Shown here one piece after another: positions 13,731 through 21,660 of a stretch of DNA of 49,429 nucleotides; within the stretch, counting starts at the first letter, position 1; each line of letters starts with the position of its first letter. The notes under the pieces are model-generated. The model searched no databases. It had not been told where the DNA came from and worked only from the letters and a program-made list of their open reading frames with translations. This DNA comes from JAYEJB01 sp034716415 (lineage in GTDB: Bacteria; Patescibacteriota; Patescibacteriia; SG8-24): contig JAYEJB010000011.1 of the NCBI GenBank assembly GCA_034716415.1, positions 1 to 49,429 on the forward strand, read 5' to 3'. A program made the position numbers and the translations under genes.

Positions 13731-15695
13731 TCAAGCGTTGAGATCGATCGGCTTATTACCGAAAAGTGGGGTTTTCGGCAACGGAACGTCCTTCAGATTG
13801 ACGCCGATCCGGGGGCCGAAGGTGAGACCTTCGTTTCTGGCGACGCGCCGAAAGGTCGATGAGACATCGTACAACCCCTCGAACGACTCGGCGACCGCCT
13901 CGACCTGAGATTCGCCCTCGGCCAGTCCGGAAACCGACTTCAGGACGATGAACTGGTCGCAATCCCGGACCGTCGAGAGACGATGCGCCACGATGAACGT
14001 GGTCACGCCACGGGCGAGCACGGCCTTGAGACCGTCCTGGAAACCCTGTTGGGTCTCCGCATCGAGGTTCGAAGTCGGCTCGTCCATGACAAGAAGCCGC
14101 AGTCGCGGATTCATCAGCGCCATCGCCGCGGAAAGCCGTTGACGCTCGCCACCCGAGAGCTCGATGCCGTCGCGACCGATCTTGGTGTCGAGACCGGAAT
14201 CGAGCCTGTCGCCGAAATCGGCCCTGACCGTGCGAAGCAGTTCCCAGATATCGTCGTCTGTCACCGACTTCCGGTCCTCCGGGGCAAGACCGTAAAGCAT
14301 GAGCTCGCGGATCGTGCCATCAAAGAGCGGAGCGCCCTGTGGCGCATAGCCGATGAACCGCTTGAACACGGACTGACTGATTTCCCGAAGATCGATCCCG
14401 TCGAACATGACGATTCCCTTGTCCGGATCCCGCGACCGTAGCAACATGTGCAGAAGAGTCGTCTTGCCGGCACCTGAAGGTCCGATGATGGCGATCTTCT
14501 GGCCTGCCTTGGCCCGGACCCAAACATCCTTGAGGACTTGCTTCGGCTCCTTCCGCTTGCCCTGAGCATCGCCCGCCGAAGGGTCCTTGCCCGGATAGGA
14601 GAAGCCGACGTCGATCATCGTGACCGAGACCGGACCGTCCGGAGCGAAATCCTTCGGATGGGACGGATCCTTCACCGCCGGTTCCAACTCCATCAACCGC
14701 TTGAGTGTCTGAATGGCGGGCAACTGACCGTTGATCTGTCGCTCGACCCTTCGTAACTCGTTGATCGAAAAAGTGAAGTTGTTGCTCCAGAAGATGAACG
14801 GTATCATCATGCCGACGGTCCACCCCCCTGACATCACCATCCACGCAGCGACCGCCATAACACCGATGAAAAACGGCGCCGATGACGTCTGTGAACGGAT
14901 ATAACTCAAGAAATGATACCTTTGCCAGAAACGGATGGACCGCTCCTTGGCCGCGCGGTTCATCTCGAGATGACAGTCACGCTCCTCGGCTTCCTTGCCG
15001 AACGCCTTGACGCGTTCGACGTTCCGCCAACGTTCGTCCATGTAGCGGTCGACCGCGCGATACTCCTTGTCGATCTCCTCACCCTCGACCATGACACGCC
15101 GGTTCAGGTGCAGCGACCAGACCATGGTGTACGCGACCATGGCCAGCGCGACGAGACCGGTGACCCAGTGCAGCCAAGTCAATAGGACGAACAGGACTAC
15201 GGCCCGACCCAACACTGGAAAAAGCTGGTAAAGCATGATCTTCTCCAGCGCCCGGACGGCCTTCTGACCTTTCTTGACGTTCGCCGGAGACAGCTCCTGC
15301 GAATCGCCGAGATGCTGACCGAGCGATTTGCCAAAGAACAGCTCGGTCATGCGAGTCTCCAGATCGACGACCTGCTCCGAGCCGAGCCTCTCACCCAGCT
15401 TGTCCGTGGTCAATTCCCATCTGTGGTTAATCAGATTGAACACCCAAATGACCGCCAGCGCGATAGCGACCGGCATGACTGCGCCACCCTGCACCCCGTC
15501 GATGACGAACTTGAACAAATACGGCCACAGAACTCCCAGAAGCGAACCCAACACGACCGCCAGCAACGTCCAGATGAACTGCCGCCGGGTTTTCGGACTC
15601 ATGAACTCCCGCCAGATCCAGCGGGTCTGCCCCAGGACCGCGAACGACCCTTTGATATACTCCCGCCAACCGGCAGGCTTTCTGCAACTCTCCAT
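13731..15695 (-). CDS. ABC exporter, fused permease-ATPase (copy 1)
   Basis: A 654-aa half-transporter of the type IV (exporter) fold: an N-terminal cytosolic helix (WREYIKGSF...WIWREFMSP), about six membrane segments between residues 40 and 300, then an ATPase with Walker A GPSGAGKT, Q-loop YAPQG, signature LSGGERQ, Walker B LLVMDEPTSNLD and H-loop AHRLS; all catalytic residues are intact. A 30-residue C-terminal extension after the ATPase (GPRIGVNLKDVPLPKTPLF) is unusual. It is a clear paralogue of the exporter at 23796-25673, sharing the motif ELFFxKSLGQHL with LSxANVxxG in the first cytoplasmic loop. It could act as a homodimer or pair with that copy. Substrate unknown. GGAGGAG precedes ATG 15695. 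Confidence 0.92.
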   Translation of the reverse strand: MESCRKPAGWREYIKGSFAVLGQTRWIWREFMSPKTRRQFIWTLLAVVLGSLLGVLWPYLFKFVIDGVQGGAVMPVAIALAVIWVFNLINHRWELTTDKLGERLGSEQVVDLETRMTELFFGKSLGQHLGDSQELSPANVKKGQKAVRALEKIMLYQLFPVLGRAVVLFVLLTWLHWVTGLVALAMVAYTMVWSLHLNRRVMVEGEEIDKEYRAVDRYMDERWRNVERVKAFGKEAEERDCHLEMNRAAKERSIRFWQRYHFLSYIRSQTSSAPFFIGVMAVAAWMVMSGGWTVGMMIPFIFWSNNFTFSINELRRVERQINGQLPAIQTLKRLMELEPAVKDPSHPKDFAPDGPVSVTMIDVGFSYPGKDPSAGDAQGKRKEPKQVLKDVWVRAKAGQKIAIIGPSGAGKTTLLHMLLRSRDPDKGIVMFDGIDLREISQSVFKRFIGYAPQGAPLFDGTIRELMLYGLAPEDRKSVTDDDIWELLRTVRADFGDRLDSGLDTKIGRDGIELSGGERQRLSAAMALMNPRLRLLVMDEPTSNLDAETQQGFQDGLKAVLARGVTTFIVAHRLSTVRDCDQFIVLKSVSGLAEGESQVEAVAESFEGLYDVSSTFRRVARNEGLTFGPRIGVNLKDVPLPKTPLFGNKPIDLNA

Positions 15696-15777
15696 GGCTT
15701 GGCTCTCCTCCCTTGCCTTGTCTGTTGTTTATTATATGTAAGGACCTCTGAACATCTCCAAAGGAAATGGACTCGAT

Positions 15778-15806
15778 AATATAGCATGATTTAGGCAAAA
15801 TGTCAA
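15778..15806 (-). promoter_or_regulatory. promoter of ABC exporter 1
   Basis: Minus strand: TTGACA (15801-15806), 17-bp spacer, TATATT (15778-15783). A second TATAAT nearer the gene has no fitting -35. Confidence 0.78.
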
Positions 15807-15874
15807 TATATTGAGCCTAAAAGCTAAGGAGCTGAAAGTAAGACCTGCTGGCAAGCAGGGAGTGCAGGAGTCAA

Positions 15875-15951
15875 GGAGTATAGAAGCACAGGGGTACGGA
15901 AGTTTGCGAGCTTAAGAAAATACTTCTGTACTTCCTGTACTTCTATACTCC
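15875..15951. repeat. large imperfect inverted repeat, GGAGTATAGAAG family
   Basis: Arms 15875-15903 and 15922-15951 (about 25 of 29 bp pair) with an 18-nt loop. Composed of AGAAGTACAGGAAGTAC-like units. The gap 15696-16048 holds only this repeat, AGCTAAGGAGCTGAAAG filler, the exporter promoter and a terminator; I see no gene in it. Confidence 0.75.
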
Positions 15952-16016
15952 CGTATTTTCCCCGCTAACGGCCGAAGGTCGTAGTTCCCGCTTCTCCTCC
16001 TCCCATCCCCCTTAAT

Positions 16017-16041
16017 AAAAAAGAGTCCCAAGTGGGGACTC
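16017..16041 (-). terminator. terminator of metzincin operon
   Basis: Minus strand: 7-bp stem GAGTCCC/GGGACTC, 5-nt loop, then T6. Confidence 0.9.
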
Positions 16042-16048
16042 GCCCGTC

Positions 16049-16744
16049 TCACGGAAAGACATCCCTGAACGGTTCGTTGCATCGGCAGTCGTAGACCAGG
16101 CAAAACGCGTCGAGGTCGGCGTCGGTCAGGTGGTCCTGCGGGTAGAAGTACCCAAGGCCGTCCGAATTCATCACGCCGACCCGGTGGTTGTAGTGCGTGA
16201 GGCCGAGCATGTGACCGAGCTCGTGCAAGGTCAAACTGCGGACGTAGTTGTAACGCAACCTTTCAAGATGCCCGGTAAAATCCGCGTCTTCGATGCCCTG
16301 TTCTTCCGCACGAAGATACAGCTGGTCTTCGTACGCCGCCATGAATACGTCGAAATCGTACAGGATATCGATGGTGTCAGCGAGCGTACAGTAGCCGATG
16401 ATACCGATCCGCTCCCCATCCTCGCGATGGACCTCCTGCAGATATTGCTCGTCAGGATTACACCGCGAGATGCGGTAGACGGTATGCTCACCGTCCTCGT
16501 AATCATGCTCGTTGAACGTATCGTCCGAATAGCCCACGACCTCGAATACCGCATCCCCGTATGCGTACCGTCCGCCGGCCCGCTCGTTCCACTCCGTGAT
16601 GGCATCGAAGACCGCCGGTCGCTCGACTCCGCCGAAAGTCTCGTCGACACGCAGCGGAATCGGCAGCTTCTGCCATTCTCCGCACCCGCCAGGCAAGAGC
16701 ACGGCGAGCGCAACTGTCAGAATGAGTATCCTACGCCGATCCAT
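16049..16744 (-). CDS. secreted metzincin-type zinc metalloprotease, probable lipoprotein
   Basis: A 231-aa exported protein. A basic N-terminus and hydrophobic stretch end at LLPGGC (Cys21), a lipobox-like site with an atypical Pro at -3. The catalytic motif is HELGHMLGLTH (HExxHxxGxxH), followed 7-10 residues later by VGVMNSDG, a Met-turn as in matrixin/archaemetzincin-like peptidases. The mature part has several Cys (CNPDEQ, GYC, FCLVYDCRC) that could form disulfides. The protein would act outside the cytoplasmic membrane on protein substrates; which is unknown. Its ATG lies 28 bp inside the upstream gene (16717-17268), so translation is probably coupled to that beta-barrel-like protein. 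Single operon ending at 16017-16041. Confidence 0.88.
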   Translation of the reverse strand: MDRRRILILTVALAVLLPGGCGEWQKLPIPLRVDETFGGVERPAVFDAITEWNERAGGRYAYGDAVFEVVGYSDDTFNEHDYEDGEHTVYRISRCNPDEQYLQEVHREDGERIGIIGYCTLADTIDILYDFDVFMAAYEDQLYLRAEEQGIEDADFTGHLERLRYNYVRSLTLHELGHMLGLTHYNHRVGVMNSDGLGYFYPQDHLTDADLDAFCLVYDCRCNEPFRDVFP

Positions 16745-17268
16745 GTCTGCACTCCCATCGCCGACTCCGTGTAGATGCGGCGGGCAAAGTCACCGTAATA
16801 TCCGATGACACGCACCGGATTCGCGAAAAAGAATCTGTGATCGACCGTCAGCCACCAACGATCGCTGAACTGCCACTCCACCCCCAATCCGAGAGTGATG
16901 TCGAAGTCCCGCTCCACGTCAGGCCGCACGATACGCAACTGCGGATTCCAGGCGTAGAACACGCCGGGATCGAAGAGATGCACGCGCAATCGCTCGGTGC
17001 GGTAGACATCGATCAACAGGTTGGCTCCGACACCCCACGGGGCGTAAAATCCCACCTCCAAGCCGACCGCCAGCTCCGGAGTCCGGCGCAAGCGAGCCGT
17101 CAGAAGCAGACCTCCGCGACCCGGATATCCGCCGCCTATGGCCGTGACACACATCAGATCGATAGCTTCGATCTCCGGTGCCTCTTCAGCCCGCGACTCT
17201 GCCGACCAAAATGAAAATGCCAGCACACTGGCCAACACGACCAGACCAAATCTCAGCTGCCTGATCAT
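16717..17268 (-). CDS. secreted beta-barrel-like protein with C-terminal Phe
   Basis: A 183-aa protein with a clean Sec signal peptide (basic MIRQLR, hydrophobic 8-21, cleavage likely after SRA at residue 26). The mature 155 residues look like an 8-stranded outer-membrane barrel: alternating small/aromatic strands (ELAVGLEVGFY; FDITLGLGVEWQF; WWLTVDHRFFF) and a final strand QTWIGVGYSF ending in Phe, the classical beta-signal for the BAM complex. Patescibacteria are considered monoderm, so such a protein is unexpected if the host assignment is right; a wall-associated beta-sandwich is the alternative. GAGGAGG precedes ATG 17268. It is co-transcribed with the metzincin lipoprotein. Confidence 0.8.
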   Translation of the reverse strand: MIRQLRFGLVVLASVLAFSFWSAESRAEEAPEIEAIDLMCVTAIGGGYPGRGGLLLTARLRRTPELAVGLEVGFYAPWGVGANLLIDVYRTERLRVHLFDPGVFYAWNPQLRIVRPDVERDFDITLGLGVEWQFSDRWWLTVDHRFFFANPVRVIGYYGDFARRIYTESAMGVQTWIGVGYSF

Positions 17269-17328
17269 CAGACGCCTCCTCTCTATATATTAAGGTGCGG
17301 ATTCAGCTTAGCAGAGGCCGGGGATAAC

Positions 17329-17498
17329 GGGAATGGAGCCCTGCGGGCGATTCCCTGGAACCTTACGCGCCACCAAAAACGGGACAAGGCGGAATCCGCC
17401 GCAGCCCCGTCTTCCTGTCGGCAGCGCTTATTTTCATCGAACCGTCGCATTCCTCCCCGAGCAAGCCTGAAGTCTCCCGCGAAGGCGGATGAGACTTC
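17329..17498. ncRNA. candidate structured RNA or structured leader
   Basis: The 264-bp gap between divergent genes contains three consecutive stable hairpins on the plus strand: 17329-17355 (GGGAAT/ATTCCC plus GCCC/GGGC), 17379-17410 (ACGGG/CCCGT enclosing GGCGG/CCGCC), and 17469-17498 (GAAGTCTC-CCGC/GCGG-GAGACTTC, 12 bp with a 2-nt bulge). There is no ORF worth calling and no terminator T-run. I do not recognise RNase P, tmRNA, SRP or 6S signatures. Strand and existence are uncertain. Confidence 0.3.
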
Positions 17499-17532
17499 GC
17501 TGATCATCGATTCTGGTGTAAACTATGTGTAT

Positions 17533-18453
17533 ATGGAACATGGGTCGATACCACACCCCATGACCCGGGCGGTCATCGTCATGACGACCATACTGACCGG
17601 CGCTATCGCCATAGCCATTGCGATCGCGACGGTGGATTTTTCGACCTTGAGACTGAAAGATGATCTGGAACTGGCCGGTTTAAGGAGCGCGCGCCCGACA
17701 CAGGACCTGGCACCGAACGCGACAACAGCGGAACAGTACGCGCCACGCGAAGCCGGACCGGGTTGTGAATGGATACCGATGTCGGGGCACGGCATCAACT
17801 TTTCGGCGCTGTATTGCGGGGACAGGCGCAACTTCACGAGGCTGGTACCGGTCGAAGACGGTTTCGCGGTCGAGACCGAGCTGGGTTTGAGCGACCTGCC
17901 GCGCATCGAAATCTTCCGCAAGGACCCGGGGCAGAGCGTCGAGGACGCGATCGCCGAGCAAATCCTCTCGGAGCTGACGGGGAGCGCGGTCGACGGATGT
18001 ATAGTGGAGACTTTCGCTCCGGCAGGAGTGCCGCCCTCGCAAGGCGCGATACGCTACGCCATCACCACGACCGGTGAACTGCGTGACCTGTGGGAGAAAC
18101 GCTTCGCCGAAGATCCCTCCTACCATCCCTGTGGATTCTACGGACCCAAGGAATCCATCGCCTACTTCGAATCGAGCTCCGTCGCGCCGGACAAGTTCGT
18201 CTACCTGACGATCGGCCAGGACGCTCCACCATTCGAAGAACGCGTCATCAAGTTCATCGATGAGATGGGCCTGCGGGATGAATGCGAGACCAACGGCGGT
18301 TCATGGCTTTCCATATACAACGAGTGCGAATACTCCAGCGGTAGTTGGTGCCGCGGCAATGAGGGTGATTACCTGGAATGTGAGTCGGCTTGCAGGCATG
18401 AACTGAACGCGCAGATCTGCACATTGCAGTGCGTACCCGTCTGCAAATTTTGA
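17533..18453 (+). CDS. membrane-anchored protein with C-terminal eight-cysteine module (copy 1)
   Basis: A 306-aa protein with one N-terminal membrane segment (VIVMTTILTGAIAIAIAIATV) and an extracellular remainder of unknown family. The last 56 residues form a cysteine module C-x13-C-x7-C-x9-C-x3-C-x8-C-x3-C-x3-C that is repeated with identical spacing at the end of the next gene (GGSWL, NECEY, ECESACRH and ICTLQCVPVC are shared). The central 130-240 region has a conserved-looking domain with two further Cys (residues near 155 and 198). A likely promoter TTCGCT-17-TAAACT (17496-17524) puts transcription start near 17531, so the message may be leaderless from ATG 17533; GTG 17527 and ATG 17560 are alternatives. 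No Shine-Dalgarno. Confidence 0.8.
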   Translation: MEHGSIPHPMTRAVIVMTTILTGAIAIAIAIATVDFSTLRLKDDLELAGLRSARPTQDLAPNATTAEQYAPREAGPGCEWIPMSGHGINFSALYCGDRRNFTRLVPVEDGFAVETELGLSDLPRIEIFRKDPGQSVEDAIAEQILSELTGSAVDGCIVETFAPAGVPPSQGAIRYAITTTGELRDLWEKRFAEDPSYHPCGFYGPKESIAYFESSSVAPDKFVYLTIGQDAPPFEERVIKFIDEMGLRDECETNGGSWLSIYNECEYSSGSWCRGNEGDYLECESACRHELNAQICTLQCVPVCKF

Positions 18454-18515
18454 CATGAGCGACAAGACGCGGGATTCAAGTCATTTTTTTTACGATAATT
18501 TCGTCTCGCAATCCT

Positions 18516-19547
18516 ATGAAAAATAAAATTTCAATTTTTCGCGTCCTGCTCACCGTCATTGTCCTGGGCGGTGTCGCGGCCGTGATCATCGCGCGGCAAT
18601 ACGGACCTGTTGCTCCTCCGAAACAGACCGATATCACTACGCCGGCACAAATCGAACAGAAAGACGCGGAAAAACCGGATACCTCACCGCCAGCGAACTG
18701 TGTCGACCGCACGACGACGAAAGACAGGACCGACGGATATTCTGTCGATATAGATTTCTGCGTGACCGGAATGGAGCAGGCAGATTCGCGCATCTGGAAT
18801 GAGGTCGCCAGCGTCAACGAGCAGTTTCTGGTTGATTACGCTGAATTCCGGACGCCGGAGACCGAAGGGCAGTTCGCGCAGGAGATATCAAGCGAGGAAT
18901 TCTCTTTCGAAGCCGATCCGCAGATTCAAAGCGTCCTACTCACGATCTACACGAACACGGGCGGCGCTCATCCGAACATCAGCTACCGAACCTGGACGTT
19001 CGACCGTTCTACCGATCGCATCATCGAATTCCATGACATGTTCCAAGAGGAACACAATCCCCTCTGGACGATCTACCCCACAGCCAAGGAACAGCTGATG
19101 GGGTTTGAATACGCGGACGAGGCGATGATCGACAACGGGACCGGTGACGAAAATTTCGAGAACTACCGTAACTTCATCATCGACGGTAACGAGCTGGTCA
19201 TCATGTTCGAACCGGAAACGGTCGGAGCCTACGCGGCCGGTCCGCAGGAAGTACGCATTCCGCTCGACGACATCCAGGTGATTCTCAAACCGCCGTTCTT
19301 GAATTTGGAAGAGTTATACGGCGAAGACTTGCCGCCTGATGTTGGAGTGATGACATATGACGAAGTCGTGGAATCGTGCGAAGACGCCGGCGGCACCTGG
19401 CTCGAAGACCACGACGAATGCGAATACGTCAGCCGGGACTGGTGTGAAGACATGGGTGCGACCTTCAACGAGTGCGAATCGGCCTGCCGACACGATCCGA
19501 ACGCGGAGATCTGCACGCTACAGTGCGTGCCTGTCTGTGAGTTGTGA
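18516..19547 (+). CDS. membrane-anchored DUF3298/RsiV-like protein with eight-cysteine module (copy 2)
   Basis: A 343-aa protein: N-terminal anchor (residues 8-27), Pro/Thr-rich linker, then a DUF4163/DUF3298-like ectodomain recognised by the stretch around GGAHPNISYRTWTFD and IIEFHDMF (residues about 148-180). That domain pair is best known from the anti-sigma factor RsiV, which binds lysozyme, but also occurs in other secreted proteins. The terminal 56 residues repeat the eight-cysteine module of the previous gene with identical Cys spacing. No cytosolic anti-sigma domain is present (only 7 residues precede the membrane segment), so direct RsiV-like signalling is unlikely. GATAAT at 18494-18499 may start a separate transcript; co-transcription with 17533-18453 is equally possible. 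Terminator at 19575-19601. Confidence 0.85.
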   Translation: MKNKISIFRVLLTVIVLGGVAAVIIARQYGPVAPPKQTDITTPAQIEQKDAEKPDTSPPANCVDRTTTKDRTDGYSVDIDFCVTGMEQADSRIWNEVASVNEQFLVDYAEFRTPETEGQFAQEISSEEFSFEADPQIQSVLLTIYTNTGGAHPNISYRTWTFDRSTDRIIEFHDMFQEEHNPLWTIYPTAKEQLMGFEYADEAMIDNGTGDENFENYRNFIIDGNELVIMFEPETVGAYAAGPQEVRIPLDDIQVILKPPFLNLEELYGEDLPPDVGVMTYDEVVESCEDAGGTWLEDHDECEYVSRDWCEDMGATFNECESACRHDPNAEICTLQCVPVCEL

Positions 19548-19574
19548 TAATCGGATCGATTTCATGAAAAACGG

Positions 19575-19601
19575 CCCGACTCGGATGTCGGGTTGTTTTT
19601 T
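19575..19601 (+). terminator. intrinsic terminator
   Basis: 6-bp stem CCCGAC/GTCGGG, 6-nt loop, then TTG and T6. Confidence 0.85.
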
Positions 19602-19641
19602 CGTATCGGACAGGTAAACTCCGGGGGCAAGGAGGAGGCGG

Positions 19642-20250
19642 ATGAAAGTGACGTACATTTCAGTGGACATTGAGGCATCCGGTCCGACACCGGGCAGGTA
19701 CAGCATGCTCTCGATCGGCACCTGCGTCGTGGGAGACACGGACCGCGCGTTCTATGTCGAGATCCAGCCGATCAGCAACAACTACGTGGAGAGCGCGATG
19801 AAGATCGCCTGTCTGCATCTCGACTGCCTGCCGGACGACAAGCGGTGCAAACCGAACTCACCGCAATTCAGTCCGAGATTCACGCTGCTTCAACTCCGAA
19901 AGCACGGCACGTTCGCTGTCGATGCCATGAGGGAGTTCAACGAATGGGTGCGCGAGGTGACCGGCGATACCATGCCCATCTTCGCGTCGGACAATCCCAT
20001 CTTCGACGGCATGTTCGTGTTCTGGTACTTCGACAACTTCTACCGGGACAAGGGGAACCCGTTCGGTCATTCCGGTCTGTCGATGAACTCGTTCGTCAAA
20101 GGGCTGATGCGGGATATGCGTTCCAGCGTCAAGAGGATGAAGCCCAAGCCGAAACGGACCAGGGCCCACAACGCGCTCGCCGACGCGATCTACAACGCGC
20201 AACTGTTCCAACTGGCGCTCGACCGGATGAGGCAGGACCGCGCGAAGTGA
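19642..20250 (+). CDS. DEDDh 3'-5' exonuclease (DnaQ/RNase T-like)
   Basis: A 202-aa soluble exonuclease. Motif ExoI is VDIEASG (Asp9, Glu11), ExoII is the Asp in FASDNPIFDGMF, and ExoIII is HNALADA with His and Asp in the x(4) spacing of the DEDDh class. The family removes 3' nucleotides from DNA or RNA using two metal ions. An insertion (residues 60-85, with several Cys and Pro) is not part of the minimal fold. Because dnaE in this window has a degenerate PHP domain, this protein is one possible source of proofreading, though RNase T-like trimming is equally plausible. GGAGGAGG at 19631-19638 sets ATG 19642. TAAACT at 19615-19620 may be its -10. Single gene. Confidence 0.85.
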   Translation: MKVTYISVDIEASGPTPGRYSMLSIGTCVVGDTDRAFYVEIQPISNNYVESAMKIACLHLDCLPDDKRCKPNSPQFSPRFTLLQLRKHGTFAVDAMREFNEWVREVTGDTMPIFASDNPIFDGMFVFWYFDNFYRDKGNPFGHSGLSMNSFVKGLMRDMRSSVKRMKPKPKRTRAHNALADAIYNAQLFQLALDRMRQDRAK

Positions 20251-20303
20251 CGACCCTCACCCCAGCCCCCACGCGCGGAGGAGGGATTATCTGCCTAAGA
20301 ATA

Positions 20304-20326
20304 CCCCCTGAAAAGGGGGATTTTTT
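20304..20326 (+). terminator. intrinsic terminator
   Basis: Stem CCCCC/GGGGG, loop TGAAAA, then A and T6. Confidence 0.8.
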
Positions 20327-20362
20327 ATAAAAGCACGTTCCATTCAACCTTTCTTGTTTCCC

Positions 20363-20429
20363 TTTTGTCATTGCAAGCGGAGCGAAGCGATTCCGTCGGG
20401 ATTGCTTCGCTCCGCTCGCAATGACAAAA
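20363..20429. repeat. ATTGCGAG-family fold-back palindrome
   Basis: Arms 20363-20391 and 20401-20429 match in 27 of 29 positions and contain GCGGAGCGAAGC. They are flanked by a short direct repeat, TTTTTTATAAAAGCACGTTCC-like at 20321 and TTTTTATAAAAATGTGTTCC-like at 20445. Related copies are at 22630-22870 and 26017-26142. The gap 20251-20541 holds no gene. Confidence 0.85.
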
Positions 20430-20507
20430 AGGTGGCAAGGTGACTTTTTATAAAAATGTGTTCCCCCGCTCAGAAAGTGGGGCGGGTGCGATTTCGGCGG
20501 CATCAAT

Positions 20508-20534
20508 AAAAAAACCACCGGCGTCTACCGATGG
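20508..20534 (-). terminator. terminator of HIT/lipoprotein operon
   Basis: Minus strand: 7-bp stem CCATCGG/CCGGTGG (one G-T), 6-nt loop, then T7. Confidence 0.88.
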
Positions 20535-20541
20535 CAACGTG

Positions 20542-21168
20542 TCAGCGTGATCCCCTCATGGAAATGCAGCGTCCGCCGCGTCGATGTTCGAGAATGTCCT
20601 CGAACTCGCGCAGGACAGACTCGGACACCGGCCAGTTCATCCGGATGACCGGGGTCGCACCGCTTTCGTCGAGATCCGTCTCGAAGTTCCCGGGAACCTC
20701 ACCCTCCGGATCGACGGTCATTTCCCCGGCGAGACACATCTGCTCGTGTTCGCCGCTGCCGACGTAATAGATGACGCCCCAACCGTACGAACCGTCCGAG
20801 TAGACGCTCATGCGCGCCGAACCGTCATCCTCGGAACGGATCCCGAAATAATCGTCGTCGAGCCGGTTCACCGACCAGCCCTGCGGCAGGCGCAGCGCGC
20901 GAGGCAAGCGTGGCTCCTCGGGCGGCATCACTGTCGTCGGACCGACAGCATCGAGCAGGCCGCCGACTGTATCGCCCATCTCCTCAAGTGACCGCTGGGT
21001 CTCCTCGAGCGAACGGACCATGTCCTCCAACGACTCGTCCTCCTGCGGCGGCGGTGTTTCGGGTTCGACCTGGACTGCTGACGCGCAGCCGGACATCGAA
21101 CACATGAACAGGAGCGTTATCGCGAAGTAGATCAGTCCCAACGCTCCAACAGTCAAATGCCGTCTCAT
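20542..21168 (-). CDS. lipoprotein, paralogue A
   Basis: A 208-aa lipoprotein. The signal ends in the lipobox SMSGC (Cys near residue 28). An acidic coiled segment follows (residues 40-75, with EDMVRSLEETQRSLEEMG), then a globular domain. That domain is shared with the gene at 21661-22329: LPQGW near 97, a YFGIRSEDDGSARM segment, WGVIYYVGSGE, and a C-terminal MNWPVSESVLREFEDIL. I know no family name. The ATG (21166-21168) overlaps the HIT gene stop as ATGA and uses AGGAGG inside the HIT coding sequence, so translation is coupled. The domain lies outside the membrane; role unknown. Confidence 0.8.
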   Translation of the reverse strand: MRRHLTVGALGLIYFAITLLFMCSMSGCASAVQVEPETPPPQEDESLEDMVRSLEETQRSLEEMGDTVGGLLDAVGPTTVMPPEEPRLPRALRLPQGWSVNRLDDDYFGIRSEDDGSARMSVYSDGSYGWGVIYYVGSGEHEQMCLAGEMTVDPEGEVPGNFETDLDESGATPVIRMNWPVSESVLREFEDILEHRRGGRCISMRGSR

Positions 21169-21494
21169 TTTTCTTCCTCCTGATACTGTGGAATGACATG
21201 GACATGAAAATGGGACACTGTCCCACACTCGCCCACCTTGATACGGATGACGTGACCTATCGGGGCATACTCCCTATCGAGAATCGACTTCAGCTCCGTC
21301 AACAGCGGCTGCAAAGCGGTCCATTCACAGGGTTCCAGTTCATGCAAATCGACGACATGACGTCTGGGAATGAGCAGTGCATGCCCCATACTTTCAGGCA
21401 TTCCGGCATAGATTGCCATGAACAGGCCGGTTTTCGGCAGGATCCATTCATCATTCCTATCCTCAAATGAGCAAAAAGGGCACTCATCGGACAT
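21165..21494 (-). CDS. HIT family nucleotide hydrolase/transferase
   Basis: A 109-aa histidine-triad protein. The signature HFHVHVIPQ (H-x-H-x-H) is near the C-terminus, the N-terminus has a CPFC pair (residues 5-8) that with a later His often binds zinc in Hint-type proteins, and HALLIPRRHV is the typical second conserved block. Hint proteins hydrolyse AMP-lysine and adenosine phosphoramidates; bacterial roles are poorly defined. AAAGGAG lies before ATG 21494. The stop codon overlaps the next start (ATGA), coupling it to lipoprotein A. A plausible promoter is TTGTCA/TGTAGT around 21566-21596. Pairing a cytosolic HIT enzyme with a lipoprotein is unusual. Confidence 0.92.
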   Translation of the reverse strand: MSDECPFCSFEDRNDEWILPKTGLFMAIYAGMPESMGHALLIPRRHVVDLHELEPCEWTALQPLLTELKSILDREYAPIGHVIRIKVGECGTVSHFHVHVIPQYQEEEK

Positions 21495-21631
21495 CTGGGC
21501 CTCCTTTCTGTGACCAACCGGAATATTCTCCGGCACCATCCACCTTCTGCTTGCTCTTTGCGAACACTACAGCGACTTGGATTGTGAAATGACAAGGCAT
21601 GAGCTTATCTGATTCGGACGGTCCGGTCAAG

Positions 21632-21656
21632 AAAAAAGACGGTACAGACCGTCTTT
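21632..21656 (-). terminator. terminator of lipoprotein B gene
   Basis: Minus strand: perfect 9-bp stem AAAGACGGT/ACCGTCTTT, loop CTGT, with the T run continuing from the stem. Confidence 0.92.
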
Positions 21657-21660
21657 CGAG

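Noticed and set aside
17283..17507. 74-codon frame upstream of the beta-barrel gene
   Set aside because: No ribosome-binding site, no recognisable pattern, and the region is dominated by hairpins.
18516..19547. RsiV-type anti-sigma factor
   Set aside because: The DUF3298-like part fits, but only seven residues precede the membrane segment, leaving no sigma-binding domain, and no ECF sigma gene is adjacent.
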